Below are positions 22,450 through 34,742 of a stretch of DNA of 64,000 nucleotides, piece after piece. The translations under genes were made by a program, and so were the position numbers. How positions within the stretch are numbered: position 1 is the first letter of the stretch; each line of letters starts with the position of its first letter. This stretch comes from Puccinellia tenuiflora. Its lineage: Eukaryota; Streptophyta; Magnoliopsida; Poales; Poaceae. The notes beneath the pieces are model-generated. The model did no database searches, was not told the DNA's origin, and worked only from the letters and a program-made list of their open reading frames with translations. Location of the stretch: contig QRDG01000863.1 in NCBI GenBank assembly GCA_012064385.1, positions 310,001 to 374,000 of the forward strand, given 5' to 3'.

Positions 22450-25407
22450 GCATCATTAGATAACCTCTTTTGAGAGGTGGGATTGAACAATAGTGATTTG
22501 ATGTCCAGAAAACAGATTCCTAAGATTCACTGAGAAAAATGTTAAAAATCACAGAAGAGGAATTTTGACCTGATATTTTACGAAAGCAATATTCAGTTAT
22601 TAATACACATTTCATTAGTTAAAAGTTTTCTGATTTGAGCAACGTAAGTGTCTCTGAAAATTCACTCTTTACGGGCTGTCCAGTTTTTGACAGATTATGT
22701 CTTTATTTTGCATTACTCTCATTACTTGTGTTTTGTGTGGTTCTATTGATCAAAGAGCAATGAAAAACCATAGTAATATTAGCTAATGTGTATAATCAAC
22801 TCATTATATGTCTTTGTTGTATCTATGGAGATTTAATTTATGGAGACACTAACCCCTCTAATCAAGTTTTATGATGAGTTATGTGTGAAGAGAACTTTTC
22901 AAGTGGAAGAGTTGAGGGTGATAAACAAAGATCAAGAGGGACAAACACTCAAGCTTGGGGATGTTATACCTAGGCTCACCCTACATATATCAAGTAAGTA
23001 CAAGAATTTAAGCTTGGGGATGCTAAGCCACCTCACTCCAACCATCTTGATACCGAGTAAGTAAGCCTAGTTATATGGCTATAAAGAAAGCGCTTTACGG
23101 GAGGCAACTCGGTTGTTTTTATTTTCTTTGTGTCCTCTTGCTGTAACAAGAGACTTAGTTTTTAGTTTAGTTTCTGGAATTTTTAATAAAGTGCCAAGTT
23201 TTACCTATTTTGGTTTGAAAAGGTTGCTATTTCTATTCGGAGATTTTATTCCTACACGAAGTCTGTGCACGGTTTGATTTTTCATTTTTATTATGTAACT
23301 CCGAATGAGCTGAGATTTTTACTGTAACTTCAACTTTTCACCCTCTATATGCCTGAATGTGTTCAGAATTTTTAGCCTAGTTCAAGTAGGACAGAAAAAT
23401 ACGTTTTTCTGCTGCTGTTTTTCTGGACAGATTCTGTCCCATATTGTTTTATGCATAGTTTGAACTTTCGAGTTGAATCTTTTTGATCCAATTGAGTTTA
23501 TGAGTAGGAATACAACACTATAAACTTTATGAAAATTCATATGTATTTTAGTCCATGGATTATATGTAGCAAGAAGCCTATTTGTTTATCTCTACTAATA
23601 TCACCCCATAGAAAAGAAATGAGAGAAACAGTGTTTTGAAGTTTTTTCACAGGGATTGGAGGAGATGCACCATGAGTTATCCAAGAATTGTGAAAACCAT
23701 AAGATTGGGGATGTGGAGAACATCCCCACTGAACCAACATACTCTCGGTTTGCACATGTCTAACTTCTGTTTTTCATTTGAAACACTTTATCGCATAAAC
23801 TTGGAGCGTCTTTTTGTTTGTTTTTGCTTTGATTTTTATTTTGTGAGACCACCACACTATCATTTATATATGAGAAAGCTACTGGAAATATGGGTTGAAA
23901 TATCTTGCATGCTTTTATTGTATTGGGAAAAGGGATGTCTAAGCTGATTTTTAATGACACATATAGTTGCATGATTCATGAGCTTCTTTATGAGTAATAA
24001 TTTGTAAATGTTTTATCATGAGCTATCTTTTATTCATGTTTTGATGCTGTATGTTATTTCACCTTGATTGACATGAATTAGTTAGTTCTATGGACACTCA
24101 TGCATGCATCTAGATGGTCATCTTTCTCCCTTTTGCTAGCCCAAAAATTCCAACAAGTAAAAACTTGTTTCCAACACCTTCAACCAAAGTTTTCCAGTGA
24201 GTCCACCATATCTACCTATTAGCTTTATGCTATTCCGAGTATGTTTATCACGTTATTTGTGTTATCTATACCTCTAAATGAAAATGATTATGTTATTTAT
24301 TGTAATGGGAAAAGTTGGTTAAAAAGCTCTCGCGAACTTGATGCACACTTTACTTGCATTTAATAAACATGAACCATTGTGATTAATATTATGATGATAG
24401 TGACTTGATAAATGTTTAAGTTTGGGAGTTAGCCCATATGTGTTGTCACATGCAAAGCTTTCAACATGTTCCATTAATTATTTAGTTGATATCATGTACT
24501 TTTGTTTATGGATGCCTATCATGGTGAAATAATGTGGAAATAGAGTAAGTTTAAATGAGTTTGTATAAATGGTTAGAGAGAAACCTGGGCCGCTAATCTA
24601 AGCCATGCATCATTCATGGTGGAAATTTACTTACATGCTATTTTGAACTTTCTATGATACACCCTACAATAAAAAGCTATATCAAGTGGTAAATAAAAAG
24701 GGTGTTGAGGTTGTTCATTATGTTTGTTTGTCTTGTTGTTTTGATGTGGGCTTGATCCATATCATGGGACAAGAGGTACCCCAGTTGAGGCTCTTGATAA
24801 TACCATTTTTACTTACAATGATAGATAACTTAAACTTGCTTTGTTTCCCAAGTTGAGTAATCATGGTGTAGGTACTTGTATTCAAGGGGCATGAGACATC
24901 TAACCTTTGCTTTATCAAGGCCACTACTCATATTTGCTTTTACATTATACTTTAATCATTCAAGATGCTATGTTAGGGGAATGAGAGCTTGACACCAAGT
25001 ATTACCATTGCAATCAATAACTTAAGTAGAATAGTTTGGAGGATAGATGAAACTTATGCATGTTTTACCTCTACTTATTTATACATCTTTTCCAAAGTGT
25101 CCACCTTTTACATTCAGATTTTCATCTTCACTCTATGACCAATATAGGATGTTCTTACTTATCATATTGCATACATGTGGTCCATATTACTATCTTTTAT
25201 GTTACACTTTGTGAACTATCATTGAACATCCTTGCATTGAATACTTGATATCACTTTATAAACTGTTTACATATTGCTACTTCTTTGAATTAATGAATCA
25301 TTTGACTTTATGTAGCAGTAGCAATCATCTTTTATATCCATGTTGTTATTATATTGCAAAGTTCATGTTAGTTTTATCACTTTCATACTCGAGGACGAGC
25401 ATGAGTT
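22450..25407 (+). other. Non-coding interior of the LARD-like element
   Basis: AT-rich, with no protein-like ORF. The motif AAGCTTGGGGATG, which is the polypurine tract at 25408-25420, also occurs at 22951-22963 and 23010-23022, and inside the ORF at 21502-21514. Confidence 0.65.
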
Positions 25408-25420
25408 AAGCTTGGGGATG
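25408..25420 (+). promoter_or_regulatory. Polypurine tract of the LARD-like element
   Basis: AAGCTTGGGGATG lies one base before the 3' LTR start. Confidence 0.7.
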
Positions 25421-25421
25421 T

Positions 25422-26801
25422 TGATGCATGTAAAATGCATACATGAACTTTGCACTATAATACTTGTATTCCATTCATATTTGCATCATATAAGGGGTAT
25501 ATTACTGTTATTTAATGATTTTTGGTAATTAATAATGATTTCCCCTTTTTATGGAATTAATCCTGCGCAGGTAGAAAAACCCTATTTCTTTCCTTATTTA
25601 TTTCAGGGCCTTAACGACGTCATAATGAGCTGCAAATTTACGGGGATCATTATTTTGGAAGGAGGAAGACCTCGGAGCGAAGGAAGCAAGCAAACGAAGG
25701 CCGGAGGGCCAAAAGAGGGTGCCCCATGCGGCCAGGTACAGGGGCCGCGTGGGCCCACCTCTTTTGGTCCTCGTGGCTCCATTTGCGTCAATCCTTCTTC
25801 CCGAAGCTTCCTCGTGACCTAACTATAAAAATAGTCCCCTGACGTTTTCCAGATGGGGGCGGCCGCAAACAGAGAAACACCGAAACGGAGATCAGAAGCT
25901 GCGGATTGGAGGGGGAAAACTCCGGCGGAGCGCTGCCGGGGTGGTCTCCATCTCCCCCAACGACATCTCCCCCAACGACATCTCCACCGTCTCCATGATG
26001 AAGGGGGAGTAGTCTCCCTCGGGGCTGAGGGCTCATGCCGGTAGCTATGTGGTTTATCTCTCTCTCCCATGGTATGATCTTTATGTGATCATGAGCTTTG
26101 TAATCTAGTTGAATCCATAGATGTTACTCTTCATCATCTTATGAATTATGCTACTCAAGTGGTTTTATTGATGTGATTTCCGGAGTCACCTTTGTCCCAT
26201 GGTGTGAAGTTGACAGTGTGTGCACCGTGTGTGGCTCTTAGGCTAAAGATTACATGAATACTTATCATGAGTTATTATTTGTGTTGGATGTCTCTATGAT
26301 ATTGTGGTGTTTGTTAGTACTATCTTTGGATGCGGATAGTGACCGCATGAAGTGTCCATAGATGTGGAATACGAACTTTAAGGTGTGCTTTTTGTAGCCC
26401 TACACATTGGATTGGTGTTCGTTATCCAACCAGAGTATAGTTCGGGGTAGCATAGTGAAGAGGAAATATCTATGTATTCAATTATATTATTATTGTTGAG
26501 AGTGTCCACTAGTGAAAGTATGATCACTAGGCCTTATTTCCAAGCACTGATTACACCTTTGTCTTGTCCTCTTGCATTGAAGAGGATTGGGACACTTTCA
26601 CATTCTTGTTTTGTTACATTAAACTTCCATCCATTAAATCAACCATCTTGTTCTTTAAACTTATTTAGTGCATAATCAACTAAAATTTGTGACACTTTAG
26701 TTGTAGGGAATAGATAACTTTTCCTTCTTGTTCCTGCGGATCGATACCCTTCTTCCATATTGAGAGGTGCTATAGTGATCCCCTGCTCTTGGGGGTTATC
26801 A
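25422..26801 (+). repeat. 3' LTR, 1380 bp
   Basis: It starts TGATGCATG and ends GGGTTATCA, followed by the CAGTA target copy. Confidence 0.9.
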
Positions 26802-26806
26802 CAGTA

Positions 26807-27985
26807 CAGTTGTGACTTAGGTTAAAATCTAACTGAGCTTAGCTAAGTAGTGATGATTCCTTTACGAGAGTTTCAGTGACTGAGAATTTTCAGATTCAAA
26901 TGAACCTTTGCCCCCCTCTAATTAGTAATCCTGCATAAGGAATTTGTGCCCTGTAGTTTGTTAAACTGAATGTATTGCCTGCACAAACTATATACATAAA
27001 CGTCACATTCATGGCTGTAGAGGCATCAGTAGCAGTAATGATTACTCCTATGCTCAGTAGCAAGAATATATTCTTGCCTAGTTTCCTGACCAGTAAGTCA
27101 GTAGGCTCTTGTCGACGATCTACACAAGTTCACAGAGGGTATGAAGACTATATCTTGCTGCTGCATTCCTAACTCCTAGTATTTTTTAGGTATTTTTTAA
27201 CTTGAACAAGTGAAATTAAGAATGGTTAGATAGAGTCAAGAACTCCTACACAAAGTCAGCTCAAACGGACATGTTAAGAGAGAGAGAAATAGAATCCATG
27301 AAGTCCAGTAGTGTACAATTTGTCTCATTTCAGATTGCAGTTTGAGTATATTTTGATCATATCAGGTTTAATTGAAATAGTTCTTCTCCATGTCACCATG
27401 TGCACTGTCAGGGGCTATGTTGTTTTGGTTTTTGTTTGATCCGTGTCCCCATCATCGAGATTCTGGAGTGCGGGCATTGGTCGATCATGGAGATGAGAAT
27501 TCTTTTTTATTTCTCATGAATATATACAACTTTCTTTTGTTGTTTTATCTAATTAGCGAATTAACCGTCCAACCTCTCTTGTTGTTGTGTACACAATTAC
27601 ATACAATTGATTGCACACAATTACTTTGACTAGTTCTTTTGAGATAACTTCAACAATCTCATGTGACTGCGCCTCATGAATTGTCTTCTTCATGAATTAG
27701 CTTACAATATATGATAGGTGCCCAGCTCATTAGACTACCAGTACCACTGCATATGCATTGATTGTATACAGTATACTGATCGTGATGCAATTATGCATTG
27801 CAAAGGCCATCTTGTTGGGAGCGACTATCTGCCTATGTGGTGTCCTACAAGTGTAATACAACATAATATAGTCGCCTTCTTTACATCCATATGCAACATG
27901 ATTGAAAGCCAACCTTCTTTTTTTATGCTCTTATTTTTTTTAATGTAAACATATTCAGAAGGAATTACAAGGTACTAAACACATA
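26807..27985. other. Intergenic stretch
   Basis: Unique-looking sequence that continues from 19414. Only short incidental ORFs are present. Confidence 0.5.
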
Positions 27986-28143
27986 CTCCCTCTGTTCCTA
28001 AATATAAGATGTTTTAGCTTTTACAAATGGAAAGTGGGACATATGTATCTAGACATGTTTTAGTGTATATGTACAGTACTTTTAATCCGAATCTACACAA
28101 CATGTGAACACCTAAAACATCTTATATTGTGGAACGGAGGGAG
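27986..28143. mobile_element. Stowaway MITE (Tc1/Mariner type), 158 bp
   Basis: It has terminal inverted repeats CTCCCTCTGTTCCTAAATAT and the matching GGAACGGAGGGAG end, flanked by TA. Such elements are very common in Triticeae DNA. Confidence 0.9.
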
Positions 28144-29173
28144 TACATCTCTATGCAGTACTGGCAAGGACATCGGAGTCAGAAAGCACAATGAAATTGG
28201 GATGTTTTGGTTGAGAGTTGGAGTCTCAGTATGCTATTTACACTTTGTGAATTGCTTATATCGAATGGGAGTAATGTGTGGAAGTTCGAAAGCTAACATG
28301 TAATTGCTATACCTTGCATTGAATCCTATGTCAAGTGTTGAGATGCGAAGGTACGATGTTGGATGCTTTCGGTTACACATTTGTATTCAAGAATTATCTG
28401 TGTTAATTTTTCTGATTTACTTGTTATTTTGTGTAAACTTGTGATCTATTTTTTTTCCTATAGAATTATCTGTGATTTTTGCAGAATTAAGTTAGCTGTA
28501 CGGACTATATATGGTATTTCAAAAAAAAAAAAATTAGACCAGAAATATTGTGGAGGGTGTCGTTTTCTTTACTTGCTGCCAGACAAGCACAACTCTCTTG
28601 GAAATGTCCCCCGTGGGGAAGCTCTCCTTGCTGCCAAATGCGCATGGAGGGGATACTCTGGGAAGTGGGTATACCTAGTGTGCATCGGAATTCCCTCGGG
28701 GGCTTTGCTCCCCTCGTTTTTTTACACCCGACAACCAAACAAGCCCTCAGAAAAGAAGGACGCGCGGGGGCTCAGACTCGCGTTGCCTTGACCACACTTT
28801 GCATAAGGGCAACAGACAGATAAACAGCGATACATCTTTACGATCATTCCATCGGCACAGCAATCACCACAAGAGTTGAAAACCGATGCAGCAAACAGTT
28901 TTCACATTAGTAGTAAGTAGAGTAATAACCACCACAACAAGTTCAGACACGCACTGATGCACGACACTTAACAGGGTAACAAACTACAGATAAATACATT
29001 ACTAATGCATCTCAAGGCTTGTTAGGGGAGCCACTGAACACCATGCCACCACGAACATCAACATGTCCGCAGCTTGCAAAATAACCACTGAACAGCAACA
29101 TCTATAGCATTTTTTAGATAACCAGGGACTGGGAGCAGAACGACTAGAAATATCAGACCAACAGTATAACTCC
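28144..29173. other. 3' flank of F-box copy A
   Basis: From about 28830 the sequence resembles the 3' flanks of the other F-box copies (CACTGATGCACG, CACTGAACACCAT). 28515-28800 follows a poly-A run and is not recognised. Confidence 0.5.
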
Positions 29174-30370
29174 TCATTGGTGCTGAGGGAAGACCCATGA
29201 TGCCAGACGCATCTCATAGCAACGCTTCCATGAAATCTTTGAAATACCAGAACTGACCGAGCAAGATCTGATGTCAAAGCAGCTGAAAGAAGTATCCTCG
29301 TCATACTCGATACAGTTCTCCTCATCGTCATCCAAGAAGAAGATGATGTCATCCGGGATACTATTCGACGGCACAGACACAGCCCTGGAGCACCTTCGCC
29401 CTAGAAACAGCAACTGGTCATTCCCAACGGTTGTCACACTGACCCAACGTGAATGCTCAAAGTCAGCCTTGAATACCTCAAACTTGTTCTCTAAAGCTAC
29501 AATTTCATCATTCTCTACCCGCCACCAAATCGACCTGCGAACCATCAGCAACGCCCCACACGATTCCACCAGGTAGAGCTTTTGGCGGCACACATTGTAG
29601 TATTTGAACGCAGATAAACACAATGGATCACCTCTGATGACTTGTCCAATCCGAGAAACTTGTGGATCACCGGAGCTATGGTCCTGGCTGATGTTCACCA
29701 GAAGGAGGTTCTCATCTCCGGCAATGGCGTAGAGCTTGCCCTGGAAGAATACCATGTCTTCAAACCTCTTACACATATCGTATGCGCGTACTGACCATGA
29801 CAAGGCCCCTGGCTGGCATATTAGAATCTGAGTTGCGTGTCCAATACCGACCAATGCAGCAACAAGGTTTGGCGAGCACAGGATTAGCTTACTTATGTGC
29901 AGATTATCTGATTCATTGATATGCATCCATGTAACGTAAGGGTCAGGAACTTTTTCCCCATACACATACGACCATTTAGCGACCGCATTTGGAGGCCGGA
30001 GACGGATGCATGAGAGTGCAGGAAGCGGCACAGTGGCCCTGGAGAAGGGGTCGACCAGGAAGCATCCGTCGTCACACGGGAAGATGAGCCAGCTGCCGCA
30101 GGTGCTCTTGTACCCAGCAAAGCCACAGCCCGGGAAGCGGTATTTCTTGCGGGAGGGCAGGCTGTAGAAGGTGCCATCTGGGAGCGCGAGCAGTGGCTGT
30201 GGAGGAGGCAGGGGCAGCTTCGCGGCGGCGCGCCACTGCGGGCACACCGCGGCGAAGCGGGCACGGTCGGCGTACGCAGGGATCATGCCAAGCACCAGGA
30301 CGGCCAGGTCCAGCGGGATGGCCGACCACGACGACGGTGGCTGCAAGTGCGGCCGCGTCTTTGGTGCCAT
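29174..30370 (-). CDS. F-box protein with DUF295 domain (copy A), 398 aa, intact
   Basis: This is probably a substrate receptor of an SCF ubiquitin ligase. The F-box spans about residues 14-50 (WSAIPLDLAVLVL, then AVCPQWRAAA). A DUF295 beta-propeller-like region follows, with RFPGCGFAGYK, DDGCFLVDPFSRATV, QILICQPGALSWSV, FFQGKLYAI and LLFLGRRCSRAV. The start is the Met of MAPKTRPHLQ, 6 bases after a splice acceptor (TTTGCAG); the frame is open further upstream, but that lies in the intron. The acceptor and a donor at 30770 define a leader intron found in every copy. It is the first of five copies on the minus strand. No target protein is known. Confidence 0.8.
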   Translation of the reverse strand: MAPKTRPHLQPPSSWSAIPLDLAVLVLGMIPAYADRARFAAVCPQWRAAAKLPLPPPQPLLALPDGTFYSLPSRKKYRFPGCGFAGYKSTCGSWLIFPCDDGCFLVDPFSRATVPLPALSCIRLRPPNAVAKWSYVYGEKVPDPYVTWMHINESDNLHISKLILCSPNLVAALVGIGHATQILICQPGALSWSVRAYDMCKRFEDMVFFQGKLYAIAGDENLLLVNISQDHSSGDPQVSRIGQVIRGDPLCLSAFKYYNVCRQKLYLVESCGALLMVRRSIWWRVENDEIVALENKFEVFKADFEHSRWVSVTTVGNDQLLFLGRRCSRAVSVPSNSIPDDIIFFLDDDEENCIEYDEDTSFSCFDIRSCSVSSGISKISWKRCYEMRLASWVFPQHQ

Positions 30371-30375
30371 CGGTC

Positions 30376-30770
30376 CTGCAAACAAGAGCCAGACATGCAG
30401 CAGCATCAGTCGAATGATCATCCTAATCCCGACCACAAGCACGAAAAGAGCAGAGCAACAGTTTCCCCGCGAAGAGGCATTCCATCAAACACTCGGCGTG
30501 CACGGACAGTGGAAACATCATAGCCAGAGAGAGGGAGAGAGGGCAAGGTGGAAACTGCGTCCGGAGGAGCAGGAGACGAGTGCGACATAGCAGCACTTCC
30601 CCAACGGAGAGCCATTGGGTCGAACACCTGGCGCGCATGGCCAGCAGAGGCAGCAGGAGCAGCCAGCACAACCCCCCAAGCGCAACCAGCCAAACGCGCC
30701 AAGAACGACGGGGCGAGCGAGTAGGAGAGGAAGGCGGGAGGGTGCGCCAGGAGAAGGAAGAGGCGGGTAC
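30376..30770 (-). other. Leader intron of F-box copy A
   Basis: Donor CTAG|GTACCC at 30770 and acceptor TTTGCAG|GACC at 30376 bound a 395-bp intron just before the start codon. The splice sites are conserved in position in the other copies. The first exon lies at about 30771-30880. Confidence 0.6.
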
Positions 30771-31019
30771 CTAGAGATATCAGCGCCGCCCCGGTGTCGA
30801 AGCTAGGGTCGATTTGCCGCTCGCGCCGCCGCGCCGGTGGATAGGCCGTTGTTGTCTGTGCTCGTCCGGGAGTGGTGTGTGCCTTCCTGTTCGAACGGGA
30901 CCGTGTGAATCAAATGAGTTCCGGTGTGGATGTGTGCAGCCCAGGCCCAAGCCGTATGGGCCGCGTACTCATTCACTGCAGAAGAAACGAAAGCTACAAC
31001 TTTTATCTCAAAGAAAAAA

Positions 31020-31074
31020 ATCCCTGTAATGTTTGGAGTTTAAATAAAGGAGGGGATTGATGCTCAAAAAAAAA
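31020..31074 (+). mobile_element. LINE 3'-tail insertion, 55 bp
   Basis: A short piece containing TAATGTTTGGAGTTTAAATA and ending in poly-A is flanked by a 15-bp direct repeat ATCTCAAAGAAAAAA (31005-31019 and 31075-31089). It resembles the 3' end of the LINE at 46619-50506. Confidence 0.7.
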
Positions 31075-31130
31075 ATCTCAAAGAAAAAATCAACGAAAAG
31101 CTCCCTTCACTACAAGAATGGTTCTCACCA

Positions 31131-31249
31131 AGGTCGAAAAGGGAGTGTGCCATGGTGACCCTCCTATTTGTGTTAGAGTTGTAATTGCAAACGATGTAAT
31201 TATGATTCTCAATCAATAAAGTGCGCTATCATGCCTTGCCCTAAAAAAA
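31131..31249 (+). mobile_element. LINE 3'-tail insertion, 119 bp
   Basis: It is flanked by the 13-bp target duplication ATGGTTCTCACCA (31118-31130 and 31250-31262) and ends in a short poly-A after AATCAATAAAGTGCG. This is a severely 5'-truncated LINE-type copy. Confidence 0.75.
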
Positions 31250-31262
31250 ATGGTTCTCACCA

Positions 31263-32792
31263 TTTTGTGGGGAGAGAACTATTTTGACTTCAGTTTACAT
31301 CCGCTTTACCATAAGTCCATGACACCGTAAACTATGAAAAATAAAGGGAGTCAAAGGATCTAAGCATTTCCCTATAACCATTCAACTCCATATAATTTGG
31401 GGGAACATCCCTCAAAAGTTACCCCTTGTCCTCAAATTTGAGGAATTTTTTCTCCTCCAAAGCATACATTTTTTGGCGGGAGGTCCTAACGCCGTCCTCC
31501 TCCGCCGCCATGTAGAAACGAGACGACACATTTCCAGTCGTTGCCTCTGACAAGCCGCACCGCTGCAGCCTAATCCATTCCCACCCCTCCCACCTCTCCT
31601 CTTGACAAAAAAAAAAGGACGGCGGATCTAGTAGTCATGGTATTTTGAATATGGTTCAGGGTACATGAAAAATGTTCAAGTATGTCAAATAAAATTTTCA
31701 TGTAACTTTACAAAAATTATTGTCTATAAAATTAATTTTTATTGCAGTGTTACCTCTTATGAAATATGATCATGTATTTATGAAAAGAAAAAAAAAGGGA
31801 TTGTGTACAGGTCGATAATATTTACATTCCATAAACATAATAACAAACTTCTTCATTGCAAATATTATTTTATTTTGCAAAAACACAAATACTATTGAGA
31901 TTTTTGTATATAGAGTGTTAACAAAATAATTATTGTATGCACGTTTGTAAGATAACATAAATGTCTTATGTATTTGTGTAAGAAAAGTAAATCAAGAGCG
32001 TCGATGATTCTTTCCTCACCCAATTGAGTAGTCGTTAGGAATTCCCTTTTGTGGATGCGCTAGTTCCCACATGTATCCCGACTGCAAAGAGATATGAGAG
32101 CAGAAGTACCATTTCCTACGTTTATAGCATCATAAATCATTTTTTTGTGGAACTTGTTAAGTAAAGATATATATCAAACTTACACGTTAGTATTTATAAA
32201 AAAATGTATACAAACTTTGTTTGAAGTAACCAACACAATTGTGTGTCATTCAAATCCACGCCATGGAATACATATTTAACTACGACGCTTTCAAGACTGA
32301 CCGAATATTCAAATTTAATCAACCTACACTGGCAGCACAACTGCACAAGGTTCATCACAGGATAGGAACTTCAACACAAAACAAATCTACCACTCTAGAG
32401 TTAATAACTACACATAGCCAGAGATCACCAGAGCCAAATCATAACAAAAAAAAGAAAGAGACCACCATCCAAAACAATGCAAGATCTTCCATAGGCGTAG
32501 GAAAAGCCACAATGCTAGTCGAAACCCAAAGCAGTTAAGAGATTGCATAGTAACCACCATACTAAGTTCAGCCTTTCAGACAATTACTGATGCACGGGAA
32601 GTAATAGAGTAACCAAGTTAAATATTAACGCATTTCATGGCTAACATGGGACCAAGGAACGCCCACCAGACACCATACATATCACTGAGCAGCTTGCAAA
32701 ATAACCACTGACCTACATCAACTATAGCACGGAGAGATAATCTCGGAGCAGCTTGTATAGCAACAAGCCAACAGCAGTATAACACCATCACT
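31263..32792. other. AT-rich spacer and 3' flank of F-box copy B
   Basis: 31.26-32.22 kb shows nothing recognisable. From about 32230, words shared with other flanks appear (GCACAACTGCACAAGGTTC, as near 46207). Confidence 0.5.
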
Positions 32793-34063
32793 TCAGTCCT
32801 AAGGGAAGATCCATGCTGCCAGACTCTCCCCGCGGAGCTTCCAGGAAATCATTGGATAAGGGGAAGAGACCTCGCCGAGTCCCATGTCATAGGCGCCGCA
32901 AGAAGTGCAGTATTCACCCAGATTCTCCTCAGCATATTCATCAAGAAGAAAATGCGATCGCCAGGTAACCCGTAATGAGACACGGGTACAGCCCTGGAGC
33001 ATCTTCGCCCTAGAAACAACACCTGGTTGTCTCCCACGGAAGACACCTTGACCCACCGTGAATGCTCAAAGTCAGCCTCGAATACCTCAAAACTTGCTCG
33101 GTCCAGCAACACATCCATCGTGCATTCCTGGTTCAGGAACCCGCAACCAAATCGTCCTGCGTACCATCAGCAACTTGCCAATGCCACGTGATTCAACCAG
33201 ATAGAGCTTCTTGTGGGGGCTAAAGTTGTCCGTGACCACAACATCTTCAAAACAGCTGGTATCACCCTTGTCCTTGAAGACCCTTCCAATCTTAGAAACA
33301 TGTGGATCGCCGGTCTCATGGTCCTTGCTGATGATCATCCCAAGGAGATTCTCATCATTGGTAATGGCGTAGAGCTTGCCTTTGTAGAATGTCATGTCTT
33401 CGAACCTCTTCAACTCATCATATGCACCTACTGACCACGACAAGCCCCCTGGCTGGCATATTAGAATCTGGCAGCTTTGAATGCCAACCAGTAGAGCCAC
33501 AAGGTTCGCCGAGCATAAAATAACCTTACGTATGCGCAGCTTTTCTGATTCTTTCATATGCATCCATGTGTAGTAAGGGTAGGCAGATCTCGTCCCATTC
33601 TTATATGACCATTCAGCGACCGAGTTTGGAGGCCGGAGTCGGACGCTCAAGAGAGCAGGGAGCGTCACCTTTTCCCTGGAGAAGGGGTCGACCAGGAAGC
33701 ACCCGTCGTCACGCTGGAAGACGAGCCAGCTGCCGCAGGCGCTCTCGTACCCGGCAAAGCCACAGCCGGGGAAGCGGAAGGGCTTGCTGTAGGGGAGGCT
33801 GTAGAAGATGCCGTCGGGGAGCGCGAGCAGCGGCAGTGACGGTGGCAGGAGCTACCTCGCGGCGGCAACGGCTGCGAGTGTGGGCAGCGGCACTGGTGGG
33901 GTCTGGAGCTGCCTCATGGCGGCACGCCACTGCGGGCACACCGCGACGAAGCGGGTGCGGTCGGCATACGCGGGGAGCAGGCGGAACACCAGGCCGGCCA
34001 GTTCCGGCGTCCCGCCGACCACCAGAGCGGCGGCTCCAAGCGTGGTTTCTTCTCCTGTTCCAT
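32793..34063 (-). pseudogene. F-box/DUF295 pseudogene (copy B)
   Basis: Homology starts at a Met after the conserved acceptor CTGCAG (34063) and ends near 32793. The F-box (LVFRLLPAYADRTRF) is out of frame with that Met. A TAG stop lies near 33856 (AAAR, stop, LLPP). A frameshift falls near 33105 after VAGPSKF, another near 32940, and the usual final residues contain a TAG at 32799. The middle (33087-33668) keeps a good DUF295 frame with QILICQPGGLSWSV. It cannot make a full protein. It is closer to copy E than to A and C at the C-terminus (LGEVSSP). Confidence 0.8.
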
Positions 34064-34742
34064 CCGTCCTGCAGAAAAGCAACAGAATCAGCGAATGTGA
34101 ATACCACAGCCAGGCAGGCGCGCCAAGAATCACGGCACAGCAGCATTTTCGCCGCGAAGAAGCAATGCGTCGAACACCTTACGGGTGTGGCCAGCGGACG
34201 CGGCGGCCGGCGGGAGAGCAGCCAGTGAAGAAACGCAACCCCACGAGCGGGCGAGACAGAGAGGAAGGCGGGAGGGCGCGTGAGGAGAAGGAAGATGCGT
34301 GTGCCGGAGGCCGGAGCGGGTGTGGATTCGCCGTTCCGTTCGGCGTTCGCGCCGGTGAGTAGACGTGTGGGAATGGAATGCGGTGGCTGCCGGAACGGGA
34401 CCGTGTGGACCAGCTTGCTGCATGCCGTCAAAATAACCATGACATGAACATTTTGTAAAAAAAAAAAAAATCAATGGCATGTGTGTTGGTAAAGGACAAA
34501 AAAACAAGAAAATAAAATAAAATGGTGATAAAAATACAGAGATAAAATAAAAGTAAAAAATAAATTATGAAGTTTGCCTACCTCCGCTAGTAAAGAGATA
34601 TGTACTGGTTTTTTTTTTTTTTGAGGGAGAGATATGTACTGGTTTGGGCAACTGAGGTTTAGTCTATATGCAAACTGAGATTTAGATTACACTCCGTATG
34701 GTGCATGCACATATATGACAGAAATGGTTATCATATATTCTA
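34064..34742. other. Leader and upstream region of copy B, then AT-rich spacer
   Basis: 34064-34400 matches the leader intron and first-exon region of the other copies. The rest is AT-rich spacer with one tail-only insertion. Confidence 0.5.
34611..34627 (-). mobile_element. Tail-only retroposed insertion, 17 bp
   Basis: A poly-T run plus GAGGG is flanked by a 17-bp direct repeat AGAGATATGTACTGGTT (34594-34610 and 34628-34644). This fits target-primed insertion of little more than a poly-A tail. Confidence 0.6.

Larger units (their letters stand above)
19420..26801 (+). mobile_element. Non-autonomous LTR retrotransposon (LARD-like), complete
   Basis: Two LTRs (19420-20789 and 25422-26801) start TGATGCATG and end GGGTTATCA. 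The element is flanked by the 5-bp target duplication CAGTA (19415-19419 and 26802-26806). The primer site matches tRNA-Asp. The interior codes for one unrecognised acidic protein and about 3 kb of non-coding DNA; no pol is present. Size and structure fit a large derivative that depends on another element. Confidence 0.9.

Noticed and set aside
29271..30590. Plus-strand ORFs opposite the F-box genes (also at 33566-34362 and 36117-37292)
   Set aside because: They mirror the GC-rich F-box coding sequence and recur wherever that sequence does; no independent support.
31108..31120. CACTACAAGAATG as a CACTA transposon end
   Set aside because: No subterminal repeats or second end follow; the bases overlap the target duplication of a LINE tail.
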